NCBI GenBank assembly: GCA_028673005.1
Contig: CM054117.1
Location: 32,088,561-32,152,560 of the forward strand
Direction: 5' to 3'
DNA from: Tanypteryx hageni
Lineage: Eukaryota; Arthropoda; Insecta; Odonata; Petaluridae
DNA length: 64,000 nt
Made by a program: the position numbers and the translations under genes. The notes under the pieces were generated by a model. It had not been told where the DNA came from. It was given only the letters and a program-made list of their open reading frames with translations, and made no database searches. Position 1 is the first letter of the stretch; each line of letters begins with the position of its first letter. Shown here piece after piece: positions 10,881-21,130 of this stretch.

Positions 10881-11152
10881 TTTCAAAATCCGTAGGTGCG
10901 GCACCAACACTAAGTGAATTCGTAAAATATAAGAAGTTTTCCAGGTGCAGGCTATTAATTTAAATCAAGGTGTTGTTTTTTATCAGTTGGAATTTAAGCA
11001 TAGCTGAGTGAGGCGCGACAATATGGTAGAAAAATACCTTTGTCGCTGCTTTGGAAACGTTTTGTTACACGTCGTCCATTTTAATGCACTATTGTAACGT
11101 CAACGGCCGATTCCAGTGAATGGCATTGGATATTTTTTAAATTATGAGGAGA

Positions 11153-12064
11153 TTTTGGCAACCACTGTCAATTCCAGAATAAGCACTTAAGTAAAAAAAT
11201 TGATAAATTAAATAGTTTTGCTAAGGTAGCTAGGATAGCCTTAACTCTTTTTACTTTCTCCATATACGAAGTATAGAGAAAGTATTGTTTTCATGAAAAA
11301 ATCGACTTCGAGATTTCAACGGAAATATATGTTTTAAGGTCCCCTGAACATGTTTTGACTATTTTCTCGAATATGTCTGTGTGTCTGTCAGTCTGTCTCA
11401 TTCTCTGTCTGTATGTGATAGATTTTTGTGGGCGCTCTAACTCAAAAACTATTAATCAGGTCAACGCAACATTTTATATTTAACATTTTTATAAAAGTTA
11501 GAAGATCTGATTAGTTTTTGGTAAAAATCGGTTGACCGGAAGTGGGTGTTTACTCGTCATTTATCCGTTATTTTAAAATAATTGCTATAATATTTGATAA
11601 ATGTAAAAATGTATCAGAATAAACGTTGTAGGAAATTTTATTTTCTACAACCTTTGTTTGATACATTTTTCCATATAATGCATTGTTTAAGAGATATCTT
11701 ATATTTTTAGCTGCCACCACCGCGCCACCTACCGAAGATTATTGTTAACAATTGACGCTTAGTTACGTCTTAGTAACGCTCCTTTTCTTTTCTTAATTGT
11801 CAACCGGAAGTAAATATTGACAACGATCCCAGAGCTAATAACATGTAATTTGCCATATAAATATGGAGAAAGTCATGTGTTGCCCACATCAGTTTATTTC
11901 AAATCTACTTTCGGCGTGTCACCGATGAATGCGACTGCTTTGTAGGCAAACTGCGCATCTGGTCCTTCATAACTTTGTTATTGGAGATACCTAAGACGTG
12001 TACTTAATTTTTCAATTTTTATACTTCAAGTGCTTATTCAGGAATTGACAGTTGATGCCAAAAA
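11153..12064. repeat. inverted-repeat element hosting copy B
   Basis: TTTTGGCAACCACTGTCAAT at 11153-11172 is matched in inverse at the right end (reverse complement TTTTGGCATCAACTGTCAAT, ending at 12064). The similarity extends about 58 bp inward on each side through AATAAGCACTT. The arms bracket the ACTTTCTCC copy B, so copy B either inserted into this element or was carried by it. No target duplication was recognised. Confidence 0.6.
11248..11892 (-). repeat. ACTTTCTCC repeat family, copy B
   Basis: Reverse-oriented copy. It starts TTTTTACTTTCTCCATATAC, ends at the reverse complement of CTGATGTGGGCAACACATGA, and retains the internal TTAGTTACGTCTTAGTAACG and CGCGCCACCTACCG blocks. Confidence 0.75.
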
Positions 12065-12065
12065 T

Positions 12066-12101
12066 TCAGCCATAAGACGAACTCTATAATATTCTCTATC
12101 G
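12066..12101 (+). repeat. CATAAGACGA anchor repeat, copy 1
   Basis: TCAGCCATAAGACGAACTCT and following bases. Closely related stretches occur at about 14533-14560 and 53836-53870. Two of the three lie directly before hAT elements, so they mark a common older repeat that hATs entered. Confidence 0.5.
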
Positions 12102-12277
12102 CGGTGTTTCCCAATCATTTTCACTCAACGGCACTTGCACGCAAATAAAAAGTATTGACGGCACACCACGCCCCATGTTCCAGTGTAGTTCTCCCGCTTC
12201 TCCCAAAATTCCGCGGCAAACGAGTTAATTTCTGACGGCACACCACTGTGTCGCGACACACCGATTGGGAAACACCG
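12102..12277. mobile_element. hAT-type MITE 4 (176 bp)
   Basis: The left end CGGTGTTTCCCAATC is matched exactly by the inverted right end GATTGGGAAACACCG. Flanking octamers are CTCTATCG (12094-12101) and CTCTAGTG (12278-12285), agreeing at 6 of 8 positions, as in a decayed duplication. No ORF. Confidence 0.65.
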
Positions 12278-12285
12278 CTCTAGTG

Positions 12286-12600
12286 CATTGGTGCCAAAAC
12301 TACGGCCCGCGAAGGGTTTTTGTGCGGCTCGCGAAGCTATGATAAAGCAATCCAAACATTTTAGCACAAATTCGTATATTTTTATGAAAAATTTTGATAA
12401 TAAAACTTTTTATATTGAAATGTTTACCATATAAACGTTATTTAAAAGTGATTCTCACTTATATGGCACCTCAGAATATAACTTCCAATTTAAACTCTAA
12501 TCTGGTCCGACGAAGAATTTGCAACCCCCCCCCCCCCCCCCCCCCGCTGAAGGATTCGCAACCACCAATGCGGCCCGCCATGTAAGGTTGGGCACCACTG
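12286..12600. mobile_element. hAT-type MITE 5, adjacent to MITE 4
   Basis: Flanked by CTCTAGTG (12278-12285) and CTCTAATG (12601-12608), 7 of 8 identical. The left end is CATTGGTGCCAAAACT; the right end in reverse complement is CAGTGGTGCCCAACCT. Subterminal CGGCCCGC motifs occur near both ends. It contains a run of 21 C at 12525-12545. It shares the middle octamer with the preceding element. Confidence 0.75.
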
Positions 12601-12711
12601 CTCTAATGAATCCACTTTCAACTTCCTTTTAAAAATAGAGATTTTAAGCTCACGATGCGACGCTTGTTCTTCTTCGTCTTTAGCCTACTTTCCAGAATCG
12701 AAATAGGCTTA

Positions 12712-12930
12712 TAGTTTTGTCTGTCTGTCCGTCCCCCTCTATTAACCTTTGAACCAACTGACCGATTTTCATGAAACTTGGTGGAAATCTCTTGCTACAT
12801 GGACCGAGCTCCCGAGGACAGTTTTTGTTGCGAAGATTGAAGTTCCGGGTTCGATTCCAGGAATTATTCCCATTTGATTTACATGGGAAATCTGAAATCC
12901 ATCGTGTGGGGTATTTTCTCTTGCACATTA
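12712..12930. repeat. retroelement fragment with tRNA B-box-like motif, copy 1
   Basis: Begins with a TCTGTCTGTCCGTCC tract, then a ~100-bp segment, then GGGTTCGATTCC, which matches a Pol III B-box, then an ATTCCC...TACATGGGAAAT segment. The same order is seen at 20928-21130. It probably represents the end of a SINE or LINE family. Confidence 0.5.
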
Positions 12931-14532
12931 AAATAACTTAGAAATGTAATATCGGAGCGAGTTTTGTACTATTCTCTGAGGAAAGGAATGAAAATTTTAA
13001 ATATTATCGTAGAATTTTGCTTATCGAATTTATTTCTTAGAATTTCGCGTAAATACTGACGATTTTGAAGTTTTTATCACTCATTATGAGTGTTACCATA
13101 GCAACAACTATTGTTGGACTCATATTCGGTAATATTCTAATATGTACAAGCGTTATTTTTGCCGCACTAATACGCGTGATCAATTTAATATTGCGTTCGA
13201 ATGTACTTGTAATATTTTATAACGCTAAATTATGAAATTTGGGAACACAAAGAGCAACATATCCTCGGTGATTTTAAAGCTATTATAGCCAATCTAATTA
13301 TTAATTAAATGATTAAATGGAAAGTAGGCATCATAAGTTCCGTTTAGATCATCTTGTTATGTTTATCAATGTCATTGCTCCTGAAAATTGAAGATCATAT
13401 TGTTTTTGAGTCACAATCAAACATTTGAAAAGATGTCATTATTCAATGTCTTCTAAGAGTTATTTCTGTTTTCTCATTGATGAATCTATCGCACTGTTCA
13501 TAAGAATTTTTCGAATACAATTTTCTGAAAATTAATTTTTTTTATGATGTTAGACAGGAAATTATGGTTCAACTTTTAGCCCTCGAGGGAACATCAAAAG
13601 AGCCGACTATTCCGATTGACATTGATCAGTGACGACACAATAGTAGCCATTGGAAAAACTCAAGCAAAAAAAGAACTCCACCCCGCTATACATCATTTCC
13701 TAACACGTGAAGAAAACAGGATGAGGACGATTCGTATCGTAATTAGTAATTATCATTTGCAGCAAAACATATTTGTGCGTATAAATCGACACGAGAGCTT
13801 ACAAAAGGATGAAACATTTATAGGAAATTTGTAAAGCGGATCGGGCGGGACCAGGAAGGAGGCTTAGAAAAGAAGCAGCTATTCGTCTCACCCTTTGATG
13901 TTCGCGTCACGATGGGACGCACGTAAAAGACACTAGCCCCGGGAGCATAAAGACGCTGTTGCTTAGTATCTATGCTGATAGGTTTCAAATACTCTTCATA
14001 CCTACGAGTTTTGAAATTTTGATTATAATCACATCGCGTATTACTTCCGTAATTGAGCGACTCTGCTCGCTAAGATTAGTAATATCTTTTACTAAAGGAA
14101 TAGTGCCTATAATTTATATTCAATGATAAAAAATTCCTACTTATAGTTAATAGTCACATAAATGAGTTGAAGTCGATCGATCGTCGCAATTCTTCTTGAA
14201 GGAACAGGGCCATGATCATTTTCTTCATAAGTTAAATATATTCCTTCTTCTTACTGAGAAATGTTTATTTTTCGCAATTTCTTCGGAATTAATTTTTACG
14301 TGGATTTCGATCGTCTATTTTTATCGCCGGACTTAAAAAGGCGATTTTAATGTTTACCTCTGATATCACGCTACATATTTGAAAAAACGAATGACGTATG
14401 ACATTTTTTTCGTGTCGTCGTCTTTAAAAGGCGAGGACGTCGTTTAGAGTTTTTTTTTGTGTGTTTTGATGTCAGGTTTCATAATTTCAATAATTGTTTT
14501 CAACTTTGTAGACTTATTCGTGAATTTATTTT
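12931..14532. other. unassigned AT-rich DNA with one RFX-type X-box
   Basis: GTTACCATAGCAAC at 13092-13105 is an intact X-box palindrome of the RFX class (half-sites spaced by AT). Otherwise no gene or repeat terminus is supported. A 72-codon ORF (13616-13834) has no recognisable domain. Confidence 0.4.
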
Positions 14533-14564
14533 CTGCCATAAGACGAGCTCGACAATTCCGTGCG

Positions 14565-14849
14565 CAGGGGTTTTTCAATCTTTTTCATCCTGCTGTCCCC
14601 TACCGGAACATCTGAAATTCCACGGAACCCTTGAACACGTTGGTTTTACATTCAACAACACACCGAGGATAAGGAGCACGTGTTATTTACTTTGAAAGAC
14701 TGAAACAACTCAGTAATGTTTCCATAGCAATAGATTCCTTTAAAATTGTTACCGATTAATTAATTGTCACTTTTATCTATTAATGCAAAAATATTTATTC
14801 TACAAGGTCGCGGACCCCCTGCAAAATTTCGTGAATTTGGGAAACCCTG
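14565..14849. mobile_element. hAT-type MITE 6
   Basis: The left end CAGGGGTTTTTCAATC and the right end, in reverse complement CAGGGTTTCCCAAATTC, are imperfect terminal inverted repeats. The right flank is CTCTAGCG. The left flank TCCGTGCG is only half-matching, so the duplication has decayed or the left end is misplaced. It is preceded by a copy of the CATAAGACGA anchor repeat. Not coding. Confidence 0.6.
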
Positions 14850-14857
14850 CTCTAGCG

Positions 14858-16278
14858 AATTAATAGCCACCCTGTTTTATCGACAATTCATTTGTTTTTG
14901 CTGGGATGTTTTTAGTTATATTTTGTAACGACCATAATGATTCGCTTTTCCAATTCAAGTGTATAATATTTTATTATTTAACTCAGATTCCAAAGAAATT
15001 TTCGTGTTTAAATATTTTAAGAACGTTTACGTTTTTTAAGACGAGAAATAGATGCTTATCGAGCATGTCATTGTTTTGGCTGTCGTTAATAGGTATATGC
15101 GGGTATATCCATCCCTTCCGTTTGCCTCTTTTCCTCTCTGCTACGCATGCAAGAATCGTGCGAGAAAAATGATGGACTGCTGGTGCTACACATGTCCTTA
15201 CAGAAGTTCAGTGTCCTTCAGAGGTCACGGATTAACCGCCGGCTCCTCGCCGCTCTCTTATTCATCCCTCGAACTATTCAAATACTTTTTCCTTGTCCCC
15301 TTTCCTTTGTTTTTTCAAGCGCATCCTTCTCTAGTTCCCAAGAAAAAACAGGGACACACCCTACAGAGTTGAAGGCCACGGGAGTTCAACTTCGCCTCCG
15401 TTATGACAACAGGTGTTGAGGAAATGCTCTGCAAGGCTACCTCAATTCTTACGCAAAGAAAAAATTGCTCAATTGATTTCCGTATGGAATTGCAAAATTA
15501 ATAACTACAGTGAAATATACGTGTATAAAGACAGCAGTACTTATACGTTACTGATTATTTCGTTTTAACCTTATCTCTTTATATTCGACTCCCCATTAAT
15601 AACTATTTATACTGTCGTCAAAATAAAATAATTCATTGCGTAAATTGGCGCTTAAGATTATATAGCAACTACTAGTTCCGTAAGACGGTCTATTTAAGAA
15701 TACAGTTAAAACATTTCACCGCCATTTACATACATTTTCCGTGAAATTAAGCTGAAATTGTTTATCATAAAATTCTAGGTGTCTTTATGATGACTTTCAT
15801 AAAATAATTCACTTGTAGCTAATGAGGAGCGATTATTTGAGTTAGGGAAAATTATTATTTCCATATTACATTTCAGAAAATGGTATTGTTCTTCGCGATT
15901 GCTTGGTTGCTTGCAGCAACTTTCGGTAGAGGGCATTCGCACAAATAAAGAGTGAAGTATAGAAGATAAAATGTGTAACGATTTGAAATTATATCCAACA
16001 GAAGTAGTAATCCGAATTTATATATGTAAATTTAAGCTCATTACCAGTCATTTTTCAGTTTAATTTCCATAATCTAGAGAACCTAGAGAACTTGGCAAGA
16101 CACCAATATTTTGCTTAACTTATGAAAAAAACACTTACTATATAAAAGTTAATTTTCCTATAGTGGTTTTAAGTACGTAATATGGAACAGTATTTTTCAT
16201 GATTTTTGAGGAGAAAATTTTTGAAACTTGACAGGAGAGTTAAGAATTGTTATCCTGAAAAGTTGAGAGGAATTAATC
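14858..16278. other. unassigned DNA
   Basis: ORFs of 88-106 codons at 14906-15419 overlap in different frames and match no family I can recognise. The remainder is AT-rich and featureless. Confidence 0.4.
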
Positions 16279-16338
16279 AATTAAAAATTACTAACTTCAA
16301 ACCGTAACGTTACGGTTTGGAGTTAGTAATTTTTAATT
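16279..16338. repeat. 60-bp near-perfect palindrome
   Basis: Two 30-bp arms meet at CCGTAAC|GTTACGG with no spacer. A single mismatch (CTTCAAACC versus the complement of GGTTTGGAG) interrupts the symmetry. It could extrude as a cruciform. Confidence 0.9.
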
Positions 16339-17808
16339 CACCTATCCGCCGTAGTCTCCTCTCCCTTTTTTCAAGAATTGATCAGTTTAATAAAAACCTA
16401 TATTTAACGAAGGAGATATTGTGTACTTATTTTGAAGCTTTGGCCCAGTAATTCGGCAAACGCAATAAACAAGAACTAATTTCATTTTAAAATTTTAATC
16501 AATGGTACATCTACCCCATAAAGCAAAGAAGGGAGCAAATTTTTTAAACAATTAAAACATCAATCGTATTGCTAAACTCATCTGAGGACTCAAAAAATCA
16601 TTTTCTCATATTTTTTACCGATATAGAAAAAAAAACAAGGAACAACAGCTCAAATATCCGAATTCGTTCCTCTAGCGAGTTTCGCGCGAAATTTCGATTT
16701 GATCTTATTGAAAAATAAAACAACAATACCGAAAAAAAACATTCCGGGATGAAAATAAAAGTGAATCTCCACGGAGAGATCGTGGGAAACATTTGTTTCC
16801 TGTTTGATGAATGAGAAGAACCCTTTCCTCAAGACTACTCCAATGCATACTCCATCCACGCATCGGCTGTCAAGGAAAAAAAAGACAAGTGAAAAAAAAC
16901 ACACACGACCATTGGAACTGAGAGTTGACTCAGACCCATCCCACACTTTCCCCACAATCTCCCGAAAACCTAGGAGGTAGGTTTTAATTGTGAGAGCATA
17001 ATTTCCAGATGTTTGCTCACGCCAATGTCTTCCTCAGAGCTTTTTACTTCCTATTTTTCCTCACACCACCACCTTAAACTCTCCTCGAGAACTCTTCTAT
17101 GTCCCATCGTTTACCGTTCCCACCCCACAAAGAACTCTCCTCATCCTACTTCTCCGTATCCTCTCTCTCTCTCTCTCATTCTCTCTCTCTTCCTTCATCA
17201 TCCTCCCGCTCCTTTACATCGTGTGTGGCTCCCGCGGTCGCCCTCCAGCGCCACTGCGGCGAAGCGGCGGCCCTTTGATGTTCCTTCCGACAAACACACG
17301 CGCAAGTCGTGTCCCCACACAAACACACACGCACGCACGCACACAACTCGACCACTCCCATCCCTCCTCTTTTTTTCTCTCTCTCTCTCTCTCTTTCCCC
17401 CTGCAGTAGGTTCCCCTTACCTTACATTCTCATTCCTATTTCCTTGTGAACTCTCTTTGTCCTGTGAACCTTACCCTCTCTCTCTCTCTCTCCTGCTCTC
17501 TTTCCTCTCTTACCACCTTTCCCACCATTCTCGTCCTTATCCATTTTGCTTCCGCACCTCTGTCTCTCCATCGTGTGTATTTTACCGACAAAGTGTAAAA
17601 ACCAGACAAAATTCCTAGGTATTCTATTCAATGCCTAGAACTTTTTGACAAAGTATAAAATTAGCGTGTTTTGATCTAATATTTTAAATAGAGATTCTAT
17701 ACAATACCTAGGAATTATATAAAACTAGCGGAATTACCCGTTGAACATCAACGAGACTTTGTAGTGTGATTAAAATATAACTTCTGAGGTGTGTGTGTAA
17801 AAACCTAA

Positions 17809-17812
<4 letters not shown>
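16339..17812. other. unassigned DNA with a pyrimidine-rich block
   Basis: 17010-17620 is strongly CT-rich on the plus strand with (CT)n and (CA)n microsatellites. It yields a 201-codon Ser/Pro/Leu ORF that I reject as coding. The rest holds nothing supported. Confidence 0.45.

Positions 17813-17875
<63 letters not shown>
17813..17875. repeat. (TA)n microsatellite, ~63 bp
   Basis: Uninterrupted AT dinucleotide repeat. Confidence 0.98.
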
Positions 17876-17877
<2 letters not shown>

Positions 17878-18183
17878 AATAAGCATATATTAACTGTAAA
17901 GAAAAATTAAGAAATTCTTGCCACCTGATACTAATTTATTTAATAAATTAGCTGTTCAGCGAACATTTTGTACACTTCTCCCCGAGAATGATGAATAGAT
18001 TTTCTATCATTTTACTTCTAACCTTTGCTATTCCGGAATTCAACAAGAACAAGAATTCCGAAGATAAACTAGCATATGATTAACAACCATAACCATATCA
18101 ACAATAATACTAACAATAGCCGAATTTGACGCTACAATTTCAGTGTCACATAGGTTAAATAAATATTTTTTTCCTAGCCAGAA

Positions 18184-18817
18184 ACCGTATTTACCCGGCT
18201 ATAAGACAAGATTTTTTATGTTTTTTTTAATCAGAGGTTGGGGGCCGTCTTTAATAAGTAAAAATAGTAATTGTGTTTATAACTAGCGTTATTTAAATCA
18301 CATTTATCTTTCCACTACACCACTCCTGCGGTTTACGCGACTTCAGTTTACATGGTTTCACTTTACGCGCCATTTTACATTAGGACAATGGTTGGAGTTT
18401 GCGTGACTCGTTTCTGTTTACGCGAGGCCTTAAGGCCTGTCCACATCTGGAAACACCGTATAGATACATATTTTCGGTGTATCCTAAGTATGGATGTTTT
18501 CGAAACGTCCGATTAATCTTAATTTAAATTTATTTTTTATTCTTCGAGGTCATTGATACCTATCGGTGTATAAGGAAAATCGGTTTCAGTTTACGCGGTT
18601 TCGGTTTACAGGATGGTTTTCAGAAACGCATTAATCGCGTAAACCGCGGGAGTGGAGTACACATAGTGATGACAATTTTTAGAGATTTAAATAAAAAATA
18701 ATTATTAATTATTTTGTTTAATTTATTAGCTTCATAATGTCCCTTAATTCTTTTTCGTATAAATTACATTCTGTTCGTATTATATTTGAGGCCATCTTAT
18801 ATTCGGGTAAATACGGT
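18184..18817. mobile_element. TIR element with CCGTATTTACCCG ends
   Basis: The left end ACCGTATTTACCCGGCTATA and the right end in reverse complement ACCGTATTTACCCGAATATA match over most of 23 bp, followed on both sides by AAGA. The element carries another element (18318-18657) inside. No coding capacity remains and the superfamily is not assigned. No clear target duplication was seen. Confidence 0.75.
18318..18657. mobile_element. nested TA-flanked MITE rich in GTTTACGCG motifs
   Basis: Left end CACCACTCCTGCGGTTTACG; right end in reverse complement CTCCACTCCCGCGGTTTACG. Both are bounded by TA (18316-18317 and 18658-18659), the target duplication of Tc1/mariner/pogo-type transposons. Several GTTTACGCG or close copies lie inside each end in tandem-like spacing, possibly transposase-binding repeats. 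Confidence 0.75.
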
Positions 18818-18879
18818 ATCTCTAAATGAAATATATTTTTTACAGCAGAAATTTCGCTGGCATTATCGCATCATTAGTA

Positions 18880-20600
18880 TCGCTACCAAAATATAGCATT
18901 TAGAAAAGTAGAAATAAGAACATCAAGAAAAAAGCGAAGGTTAAAGAGTTTATAATATAAGTCGCCAAATAGTAAAAAGGAATAAGTTGTGGGAATAGTG
19001 CCACAAACAGGATACGGCGTGGGAGGATGTGAGAGGTCGGAGAGTTTGAGAAGCCGAAGAAGACGAGACAGATGCAGATCACATGCCGGAAAAATACATA
19101 ATTTATAGCATACAATGTGCAGAAGATACGAAGAGAAAGGCAGACGAGACATGAAAAAAATCACGAAGAGGGAGAGGGAAGAATATCAGAGAGTATTGAA
19201 TAGAAATGTCTAATTACATAAAATATTCGCAGAATCGATTCTAGTAAAATATTCGGACGCAAGGAATAAAAAGAGAAGACGCAGGTCGAGAGTGACGTCA
19301 ACAAAGAATAGGAATGAAATTGGACGTTAGAGAAAGGGAAGGTAGAAGCATGGGAAGGGTGAAAGTCGAGGCTAAAGGTTAAACCGAAGCAGTATTTGAT
19401 ACAAATGCGGCGAGGTAAGGTTACAAGTGGAGGAGGAAATTTGTTAAGCTGGATAAGATGCTGAGAAGATGGGAAGACTGAAGAAGTGGAAGGAAAGCGT
19501 TAAGTATAGAGACAATTACCTTTAGGATTGAGAGAGAGAGAGAGGAGTTAAGGTGACCGTAAGATAAGTATAGACGAGGTCAAGTAGGAGAGTGAGAGGA
19601 CGAAGGAGGAGAGAAACAAGAGAATGGCGAAGAGAGAGAGAGACAGAGAGACAGGAGGGAGAAGGTGAAGGGGGCGGGAAAATTCGTGGTAGGGGTGAGA
19701 GTGGGGGTCACACAAGAGAAGAAACAAAGGTGAAGAATGAGAGCAGAGGAAAAACGAAAGAAATAAAGACAGAGGAAGAGGCGGAGATAGGGAAGTTGGA
19801 GGAGAAGAAAAAGAGAATTTTTAGCGCATGAGACAAGGTAGATGAAAAGGCCGATGAGAGACTGCGGCGTACCAACGCCTACGCAACCTACGTGGTGCGT
19901 AGGGGCCAACCGGCGAAGTGGGCCCGCTAAGACATGCTATAATTATATAAATAACTATATATAATATATTTTAACAATTATATCAAAATTAAATTACTTG
20001 TCTTGTTATAGTGATAGATTTTTTGCATTAATTCCTTATCTTTTTATATTTTGTCAAAGTGGATGGGAGTATACTTTAATTCTTGCACCAGAGCCTATGA
20101 AACCTTAGCTGCGCTTTTGATGAGCAAAGACAGAGATTGAGAGTGAGGGCGACAAAATTGAAAGATATGGAGAAATAAAGGAAGGCGAACGAAATAATAA
20201 GACGATTGTGAAAATTCATGAATAAATATAGAACAGAAATATAAGTTAAAAGATAGCTAGAGAACAGAAATAGGAGGGAGATAAGAAATGCGAGGATACG
20301 ATGAGAGGAACTTAAGATGGTGAGTAAAATTAGGTGAATGGTGGGAAAGAGAAGAAAAAGGAGAAAACGGGAGAGACAAAGGAGAAGGCGGGGAAGTTTG
20401 AAAGTGACCCAAAAGACAACATATTGGCATGGTCGAGTTGAGAGGATGATAAAGGAAGAAAAAGAACAGTGTGCGTAAGAAAACATGGGTGTTTTTGGGA
20501 AGTGTGGGGAAAGTGTATAAGAGAGGTAGGGAAGGAGGATATATAGGTTACCGGTAAAGTATGAAATCTGGAATTGTGTAGACTTCCTAGGCAATTTATA
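18880..20600. other. purine-biased low-complexity block
   Basis: The plus strand is heavily A+G over about 1.6 kb, with GA repeats near 19531 and 19630. A non-biased interruption of roughly 240 bp (about 19855-20095) includes the hairpin CCTACGCA...TGCGTAGG at 19878-19903 and may be a separate insertion. The 109- and 175-codon reverse ORFs reflect the bias. Confidence 0.5.
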
Positions 20601-20927
20601 CAATACATAAAACTCTTAGGCAAAGTACGAAATAAATCGTAAAAGGATAAACAGTATCAGTACGTCACTGTTCGGGCACCCAATCACCGCTGGCGTCGTG
20701 AGGAAGAGATTCGTTCGGTCAGGGCACCGCAGTCGCCCAACTCTCGTTCAATCTCCAGTATTATCCACTTGGAGTGAACAAAAGAACATCGGAAACCGCA
20801 AGAATCTGTCCGGGAGGTAAAGTGCACAAATTCCGGCGAGGCAATAAACAGCATTTCATATTAACATTTGTCCTATTAATGCTTTGCCTAAATTAATTTC
20901 CGCATCCTTATATAATAATTCTCAAGT

Positions 20928-21130
20928 GTCCGTCTGTCCGTTCCGGCATTTTTTGATATTTCCTAATCGAATTAAGAGCTGAAACTTTCACAATCGTTAG
21001 ACCCCCATGAGATGGTCTCTAGAAAAATCAAACATCCCTTAAAAAGTCCCGGATTCGACTCCGGGAGACGGTTATATTTCCCCATAAGTTTACACGGGAT
21101 TTTCGATTGTTCAAGATGCAAGGTTTATTT
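20928..21130. repeat. retroelement fragment with tRNA B-box-like motif, copy 2
   Basis: A GTCCGTCTGTCCG tract, then GGATTCGACTCC (B-box-like) and ATTTCCCC...TTTACACGGGAT, in the same order as at 12712-12930. The two copies are diverged but collinear. Confidence 0.5.

Noticed and set aside
17013..17618. 201-codon plus-strand ORF
   Set aside because: Composition follows CT and CA microsatellites; overlapping ORFs in other frames are equally open.
20076..20603. 175-codon minus-strand ORF resembling a hydrophobic protein
   Set aside because: The Phe/Leu/Ser richness is what the reverse of a purine-biased strand encodes; no conserved transmembrane family pattern.
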